A DNA stretch of 26,545 bases from Pseudomonadota bacterium (lineage in GTDB: Bacteria; Desulfobacterota; Desulfobulbia; Desulfobulbales; DAOVYS01): positions 1 through 26,545 of the forward strand of contig DAOVYS010000005.1 of the NCBI GenBank assembly GCA_030635485.1, written 5' to 3'. This document shows, in pieces, positions 21,567 through 26,545 of the stretch. The notes beneath the pieces were generated by a model, which searched no databases, was not told the origin of the DNA, and worked only from the letters and a program-made list of their open reading frames with translations. The translations under genes and the position numbers were made by a program. Position 1 is the stretch's first letter, and every line of letters begins with the position of its first letter.

Positions 21567-22889
21567 TTAGAAAGAGTAGGCTAAAGCTGTTGAGGTCACA
21601 TTTTTTCTATACGTGTACAAAGGAATTGACGAATCGGAATCAGTGTACGTATGACCAACCTGGGCTGTGATCTTTTTTCGGCCGTTGGATGATTTCCAGA
21701 GAACCTTGCTTATTCCTGCCGACAGCTCATGGGTATCATCACCCCTGGTCCGGTCAAACAGCGACTCCCGGCCGTCATAATTGGTCTCCTGAAACCTGTA
21801 GCTGAAAAAAATACTGAAATCACGCGGCAGAACCCGGTCATAACGAATCATTGCGGAGACCCTATCGTATTTATAATAATCTGCATCAGCATTCTCATAT
21901 TCCTGACTGAACGACGCGGTGAAACGGTTGGGTCCCAGGCTCAGAACAGGGGTAAGGCCGACACGGATATTCAAGGCATCCTTTTGCTGGGTCTGAAAAA
22001 AGGCCCTGTTTTCTATCTTGGCATCAAACATTACAGACAAATATCTGGAAAGGGCCAGAGAAAGGCGAGACTCAAAACCGTTTGATCCGAGATACCTGTC
22101 ATACCCCAGATCAAGATGATTGAGGAATAGTGAATTGCTCCAGACAGTTGTAAGCCCCTTCCATGAAAATCCGCTGGAAAGCCTGAAATAGTTCACGTCA
22201 TAACCATGCTCCTTTCCATAAAAACTGTTGTAGTTTGTAACTGATGTGACCAATGAATAGGGGGTGTCAAGAAATCTATAGGCATGGTTTAACATCACAA
22301 TGTTGGACAGCACATAATCGCTCTGTGGCGTGCCGGTATCCTCTTCAAGCAGGACATCGCCAATAACCGTCTCCACGAGCCTGTCGATCGGTGAGACCTT
22401 GACATTGTCATCATAACCATATGTCAATGTCAACGTGCCGGAGAAAAAATGTCTCTTTTGCGACGCGGCAATGATAGCGAGAAATTGCTCAATATTGCTC
22501 CGGACATTGGCCGGAGGATCGGTCTCCAGCACCTCTTTAAAGAGTTGCCCGGCAGCCTGAAAAGACCCGAGTTCCATATAAGAACGGGCTATTTCAAGCT
22601 TGATGCGCACGGCCTCCGGATCCATGATCAGGACCCTGTCAAAGGCCATGACAGCGGTCTCAAAATCGCCGGTCTCAAAGGCGGAACGGCCTAGATAGAA
22701 ATTGATCTCCGGATTGGCCGGGTCATCGCGGAAGGCCTTTATAAAATGGGAAAGGGCCTCTTTATATTGACCGTCCGCAAAAAGCCGCCTGCCCAGACTG
22801 AAGTCGGTCTCAGGTGAAGCGCCTGCGTAAATCGTCGAGGCAAAAAACATAAAAATAAAAAAAAATGGAAGGGGAGAAGGTAGTCTCAT
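21567..22889 (-). CDS. TPR plus outer-membrane beta-barrel protein, Slam-like
   Basis: 440 residues with a signal peptide (about 1-22, ending IYAG). TPR repeats span about 28-150 (FSLGRRLFADGQYKEALSHF; INFYLGRSAFETGDFETAVM; ARSYMELGSFQAAGQLFKEVL), followed by DPPANVRSNIEQFLAII, a stretch typical of the linker in DUF560/Slam proteins. The rest (about 160-440) is alternating beta strands rich in aromatic residues (TLTYGYDDNVKVSP, YSLVTSVTNYNSFYG, FSIFFSYRFQETNYDG) ending in a C-terminal Phe (TALAYSF), the outer-membrane barrel signature. Length and layout fit the surface lipoprotein assembly modifier (Slam) family, which moves TbpB-like proteins to the cell surface. The adjacent FecR protein ends in a TbpB-like motif. 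A generic TPR-porin is the main alternative. Confidence 0.75.
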   Translation of the reverse strand: MRLPSPLPFFFIFMFFASTIYAGASPETDFSLGRRLFADGQYKEALSHFIKAFRDDPANPEINFYLGRSAFETGDFETAVMAFDRVLIMDPEAVRIKLEIARSYMELGSFQAAGQLFKEVLETDPPANVRSNIEQFLAIIAASQKRHFFSGTLTLTYGYDDNVKVSPIDRLVETVIGDVLLEEDTGTPQSDYVLSNIVMLNHAYRFLDTPYSLVTSVTNYNSFYGKEHGYDVNYFRLSSGFSWKGLTTVWSNSLFLNHLDLGYDRYLGSNGFESRLSLALSRYLSVMFDAKIENRAFFQTQQKDALNIRVGLTPVLSLGPNRFTASFSQEYENADADYYKYDRVSAMIRYDRVLPRDFSIFFSYRFQETNYDGRESLFDRTRGDDTHELSAGISKVLWKSSNGRKKITAQVGHTYTDSDSSIPLYTYRKNVTSTALAYSF

Positions 22890-22994
22890 AATTCGTAATT
22901 CCTAATTGTACATATCAATAAGGATAAGGTTGATTTTACAACAATAACCCCTTAAAAATCAAAAAAATATCGATCCGGCTTCTCAAAGGGACTG

Positions 22995-23372
22995 TTATTT
23001 CTGTATCCACTCACCCTTTTCATTCTGTATCATGTCGCCAGGCCTCGCCCTTTCCGAGTTTTTTGTTGCACGCAACCTGCCCACATCATCCGCCAAACTC
23101 CCCTGCTGGCCGGCAATCGCTTTGTAGACCCTGCGCCGGTCGCTGTTCTCGGACTCAACAACATCCTGATCCTGGTCAGCGCTCTTCAGGAACTCGAGAA
23201 ACCCCTGATTGTTTTCACCCACTATCCCCTGCGCCTTAAGTTCCCTGATTACCGGCAGACGGGCCTTCATCCGTGCTTTTATGCCATTGTCCGCAACTGC
23301 CGTTGTTGTTAATGAAAAGGTCATTCCGATCAGCACTAACAGCGCTATAAATCCCCACATCCTGCTTTTCAT
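22995..23372 (-). CDS. ydbL: YdbL family protein (DUF1318)
   Basis: 125 residues from ATG 23372, chosen because AAAGGAG lies 7 bases upstream and it gives a clean signal peptide (MKSRMWGFIALLVLIGMTF...AVA). The longer frame from 23447 has neither. The mature part (IKARMKARLPVIRELKAQGIVGENN, GFLEFLKS, VESENSDRRRVYKAIA, then GQQGSLADDVGRLRATKNSER, PGDMIQNEKGEWIQK) follows the DUF1318 pattern: an Asn-rich turn, 'N-DR--Y--IA', and a C-terminal 'PG-w-q---GeWi-K'. In E. coli, YdbL is encoded with YdbH and YnbE, which bridge inner and outer membranes for lipid homeostasis. Here it is third in the same order. YdbL is thought to modulate the bridge. Confidence 0.88.
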   Translation of the reverse strand: MKSRMWGFIALLVLIGMTFSLTTTAVADNGIKARMKARLPVIRELKAQGIVGENNQGFLEFLKSADQDQDVVESENSDRRRVYKAIAGQQGSLADDVGRLRATKNSERARPGDMIQNEKGEWIQK

Positions 23373-23446
23373 GGTCAATCTCCTTTTTGACAGCCTTCTA
23401 ATCGCCATCTTCTCAATCAGCCGATTCGCTGACAACATCCATTTCA

Positions 23447-23469
23447 TAACCGTTCACCAGGGGTACGAA
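23447..23469. repeat. 23-bp repeat, copy 1 (between ynbE and ydbL)
   Basis: Identical over 23 bases to 26352-26374 (begins TAACCGTTCACC, ends GGGTACGAA). It lies directly after the ynbE stop codon (23470), about 75 bases upstream of the ydbL start. Confidence 0.9.
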
Positions 23470-23673
23470 TTACTCCATTTCATCTTCCAATTCATCAATA
23501 TCACTGAAGTAATCATCCAGGGCCTTTTCCACCCGGATATTTACATCAATGGTTATGTGAATCGGCTTGATTTCCATTGGTTTAATCTCAACCTGGTGCC
23601 TTGTGCTGCATGCCGTCAACAGCATGACAAGCACAGCAGCCAATAGTATCCGTATCCCTGCGATTTTTCCCAT
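23470..23673 (-). CDS. ynbE: YnbE-like outer-membrane lipoprotein
   Basis: 67 residues. ATG 23673 has AGGAG 6 bases upstream, and this ribosome-binding site lies within the last codons of ydbH, so the two are translationally coupled (3-base gap). Lipobox LTAC with Cys22, followed by Ser. The short mature part contains MEIKPIHITIDVNIRVEKAL, matching the 'P-tInm-vkieh' strand that defines YnbE. In E. coli this strand stacks on the C-terminal beta-groove of YdbH to complete an intermembrane lipid conduit. The acidic tail (DIDELEDEME) is longer than in the short enteric form. Confidence 0.88.
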   Translation of the reverse strand: MGKIAGIRILLAAVLVMLLTACSTRHQVEIKPMEIKPIHITIDVNIRVEKALDDYFSDIDELEDEME

Positions 23674-23676
23674 AAT

Positions 23677-26285
23677 CTATCTCCTGTCCAGTGATTTCTG
23701 ATCACTCACATCCTGCATCATTTTCATAACGTCGGACAAACCTTTTCCATAGCTCAATATCCGGTCCAAAGGAAGCCTGAAATTAACATCCAGGCTTATG
23801 CCCTGAAAATTAGAACCCGGGGCAGTGGCCTCGACCCTTGCAAATCCTCCCAATTCCTCTCTGAAAACAAAGGGTAGCGGCCCGGCAGGACTTCCATCCA
23901 GCTTCAACCTCATAACCAAAATTTCATCCTCTGTGGAAAGCCCGAGTTTTGCCCATTTATAATCATAGTCTTTCAGCGCCTCCCTGGCAAGATCAAGTTG
24001 GGCGAACTGGACCGAGTCAACAGGGATACCTGCGGTGAGTATTTCAGTACCAAAAAGACGGATCTTCCCTCCCCTGCCGGGCGTTGAAAAAAGAAAGCCG
24101 TCGTTAAAGCTGATCTTCCCCCTGTTCCAGCGGACCGGGATGCGCCCATTCACCGTGCAACCACCCTCTGCCTGTACAGAACCAAGTTGCTCAAGAAGCA
24201 TGGAGAGGTTCAGTCTGTCGCAGAAAAGAATCAGATTATAATCCTCTCTTAAAGGGGAAATCCTTAAGGCCTGGGTATGGATACGGCCGTCACACCAGTT
24301 AAAAACACCCTTTTCCACAAACAGCGATCCTCCTGATTCAATTTGAAAGTCAATTGCACCTCCGTCTATCTCAATCTTGCCCATTCGTGCCTTTTCAAAG
24401 GTCAATATCTGGCCCGGCGCGCTCTGCAGTGCCAAAAGATCGGGTATTGCCAGAGACACGTTAATGCCTTCCACCTCCATCCCCTTTTCCAAGGAGAGCA
24501 ACTTGCCACTGGACAAGGCACCCTTCAGACTGCAGTTGTAAGCGGAACCGGAACACGACAAAGCGCCAACGCCCTCGAATGTTCCATGAACGGAAAATCC
24601 GGCCGCACCAGGCAAAAAATCGCCCAGCTCAACAGGAAAAGCCGGGGTATATTCCGGTATCTCAAAATCGATTAACGCCTCAAATCGATCTGAACCCAAA
24701 AAACCGGCCTCCCCGGAAAAATTCAGCTCAAGACCTGGAATCAGACCGACTTTCTGCTCTCCCTCAACAACAATTGACATTCCCTTCTGGCAAACCCTGA
24801 CCAACCCGGCGCCAAGCTCCATTCCGTTTATTTGAACGGATTCCACCACCAATTTACCTTTATCCCCGGGCTCCAAACAGGGCCATTTCAGAGGGATCTC
24901 TCCGCTTATGCCGCTGATTGCAATTTTTCTCTTTTCATCAGACATCATACCATCTGAAAACAAAAGCATGCCGTCCAGGCTGAAATTTCCTGAAAGAGCG
25001 CTGATATGTCCGGCCAATGAGACCCGGGGTAAAGCGACTTTGAACGAATCCGCTTTTGCATGCAATCCGGGAAGCCTTACAATATATTCCGCACTTCCCT
25101 CTTGGCCTGATCCCTTTCCAGATATCTTAAATTGCGGAGAGCCGGATTCCAGGAGTAGACCCCCTGTTTCAAACACCGGACCGGAGAGGCCGGGATCTCC
25201 GGTCGCTGCATCAAAGGTCCATCCTTCCGGTGAATAGTCTCCCCTGAACACCAAATTAACGGCTGTATCATGCTCCACCGACTTTTCAACCTTTGCCCGA
25301 ATTTTCCCGGCGCATCCCACTCCTGACAGTGTCTTGGTAAAATCAGCCGTGAAATCCAAGACCTGAACAGGAATCGGTGATACGATGTCAAATCCACTCA
25401 AATTCACAAGGTAGCGGTCCGTGCCATCCTTGTTGAGCGTCAACCTGACCGGCCGTAATCCGTGGCCCTGGTCAGCCCTGTTTCTGATCTCAACCCCTTT
25501 GACCGCAAAGTCCGCCTCAAAAACTTCACCCTCCACGGATAATGAGAAAATCTCAAACGGGTCGGCTGAAAGCTCCGCATTGCCGGCGATCTTAAGATTG
25601 CCTGCAAGACTTACATCCGGAATCATTGCACAGAGATCGGCAAACCTTTCAAGCTCCACACCGGAGGCATCAAACGTAGTGTAAATTCTCTCCTGTTCAG
25701 GATCAATAATGACTGCCAGATGCACCTCCCGGCCGCGCGGGAAGAGCCGTACATCACATATAAGCCCGCCTGAAGCGCCGGCTGCGGGTATTACGTCAAT
25801 CTCGACAGGCAGCCTGAATTCCCTGTTTTTGAAAAAAAAGACAAGGGTGGCGTCACGAATTTCAAGGATTTCAAAAGAGAATGGGAGAGAAAAGAGGCTG
25901 GATAAAGGTTTTGGCTGTTTTCGTGAACAGATGGAGCGAAATCCAGGCCAATGAGACGAAACCGATTGCCGCTGTATTCAGCACTGACCTGAATACCACT
26001 CAGAACGATGCGGCCGACCTGTCTGTTTATGAGACTTAAAGGCGAGTAGTCAACACGGAGAGATTCCATCCGGAACGCCGGTTGTTGCCCGGGTTCACCG
26101 ATTTTCAGGGAACCGAGATCAGCCCCGGTCAGCCCGATACGCCGGACATCACACGAAAAACCGGGAATTCCGGCAGATCCGGCCAGACCTGGAAGGAGAC
26201 TCTTTTCCGCATAAAACGGCAGGCAAAAATATCCAATGACAAAAATGGAGGAAAAAACAAGGCCGGTGGCCAAGAGGGTCCACAA
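23677..26285 (-). pseudogene. ydbH: YdbH, AsmA-like intermembrane protein, interrupted by a 1-bp frameshift
   Basis: Two minus-strand frames together give about 870 residues, close to E. coli YdbH (about 880). The first (from TTG 26285; TM segment LLATGLVFSSIFVIGYFCL, then FRMESLRVDYSPLSLINR) is sound to about NRFRLIGLD. The second is sound from about FRSICSRKQPKPL through FSFEILEIRDATLVF to the stop at 23677. They join if one extra T is placed in the coding-strand TTT run (plus-strand AAA 25939-25941), giving GLDFRSICS. YdbH is a long beta-taco protein of the AsmA clan that carries phospholipid between membranes with YnbE. A 1-bp loss may be a real mutation or a sequencing error; no classical slippery heptamer is visible. 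The start is also odd: AGGAGG (about 26339-26344) has no ATG/GTG/TTG at normal spacing. Confidence 0.85.
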
Positions 26286-26351
26286 TACGAGCCTCCGGCC
26301 CTGACTGACTTGGGGGAAAAAATCGCGGATCGGCCCGTACCTCCTATTTAG

Positions 26352-26407
26352 TAACCGTTCACCAGGGGTACGAACTTACGGGACCCCCCGGCATGTAAGC
26401 GTTCACC
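26352..26407. repeat. 23-bp repeat copy 2 and a related GTGAACG-TTAC half-copy
   Basis: 26352-26374 is identical to 23447-23469. A related 13-mer (GTAAGCGTTCACC, 26395-26407) lies 44 bases further right; the two 12-mers differ by one base. Minus strand: GTGAACGCTTAC...GTGAACGGTTAC, upstream of ydbH and directly after the stop of the right-edge gene. Confidence 0.85.
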
Positions 26408-26545
26408 CTATTTAAAATGAGCCAACTCTGCTACAGAATCCTGAATCAGACGCTGGACCATGGTGTCCAGAGTGACGCCGCGCTGCTGCTTTCTGGAAAA
26501 CCCCAGGACATTGGTTGCATTGGCGTCATGCTCCATTTTCTTTTC
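26408..26545 (-). CDS. C-terminal fragment of a CsgG-family lipoprotein paralog
   Basis: A minus-strand frame enters from the right edge and ends at TAG 26410-26408 (45 residues visible). Reading EKKMEHDANATNVLGFSRK then GVTLDTMVQRLIQDSVAEL, it aligns with the end of the CsgG-family lipoprotein at 15267 (EEKMEVGAKSTSIMG then LTLDTMVQRLVQQAVSDL), including the identical TLDTMVQRL. The rest of the gene lies outside the window. It is upstream of, and oriented with, the ydbH-ynbE-ydbL set. Confidence 0.8.
   Translation of the reverse strand, partial: EKKMEHDANATNVLGFSRKQQRGVTLDTMVQRLIQDSVAELAHFK

Noticed and set aside
23373..23447. Longer ydbL start at 23447
   Set aside because: The upstream extension is basic and lacks a ribosome-binding site, overlaps the 23-bp repeat and would bury the signal peptide; ATG 23372 has AAAGGAG.
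25930..25960. Programmed -1 frameshift in ydbH
   Set aside because: The local sequence (GGATTTCGC) is not a X-XXY-YYZ slippery heptamer and no downstream stimulatory hairpin was recognised; a 1-bp indel is simpler.

Overview
The window looks like a chromosomal segment of a Gram-negative bacterium of the Desulfobacterota (Deltaproteobacteria) type. This is inferred from the gene mix (CHASE2 cyclase, FecR, CsgG-family and HD-GYP genes, a ydbH-ynbE-ydbL set, a propionyl-CoA-type carboxylase) and from many short palindromic intergenic repeats. No rRNA or tRNA was seen, so the placement is not proven.

Left end (1-4548), accessory region. The tail of a REP-associated tyrosine transposase abuts a 17-bp tandem repeat. 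An IS4-type transposase gene is cut off exactly at that repeat. A Zn-dependent phospholipase C-like exported protein follows. Next, on the minus strand, come two small genes arranged like integron cassettes: a 73-bp attC-like site lies between them, and the cassette start of the 81-residue gene is a perfect 9-bp complement of that site's end. Upstream of this gene are three 20-bp palindromes of the same 7-6-7 architecture, then an AT-rich stretch with a perfect 17-bp inverted repeat and REP-like hairpins.

Central plus-strand block (4549-12794). Three tightly coupled signalling genes encode a cyclic-nucleotide-binding/methyltransferase fusion of the 3-hydroxypalmitate methyl ester (PhcB-like) type, a membrane PAS-HD-GYP c-di-GMP phosphodiesterase, and a degenerate cNMP-binding/GAF protein. 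The last of these overlaps the carboxyltransferase gene of a biotin-dependent acyl-CoA carboxylase. Biotin carboxylase and biotin carrier genes follow, separated by palindromic repeat elements that share a 33-bp sequence.

Envelope block (12920-16025, plus strand). A promoter-like site precedes a periplasmic protein, a FlgT-N-like protein and a CsgG-family lipoprotein. The cut-off gene at the far right edge (minus strand) encodes a second copy of this lipoprotein C-terminus.

Minus-strand block (16162-26545). In transcription order: the CsgG-like lipoprotein fragment, ydbH (interrupted by an apparent 1-bp frameshift), ynbE, ydbL, a TPR/outer-membrane barrel protein resembling Slam (surface lipoprotein assembly modifier), a large FecR-domain protein with variable-number proline-rich repeats and a TbpB-like C-terminus, and a CHASE2-class III nucleotide cyclase. 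The cyclase could supply the ligand for the cNMP-binding protein at 4549. The Slam-like/FecR-TbpB-like pair looks like an exporter with its substrate. The most unusual items are that pair, the cassette-like unit with its palindrome array, and the coupling of signalling genes to a carboxylase operon.
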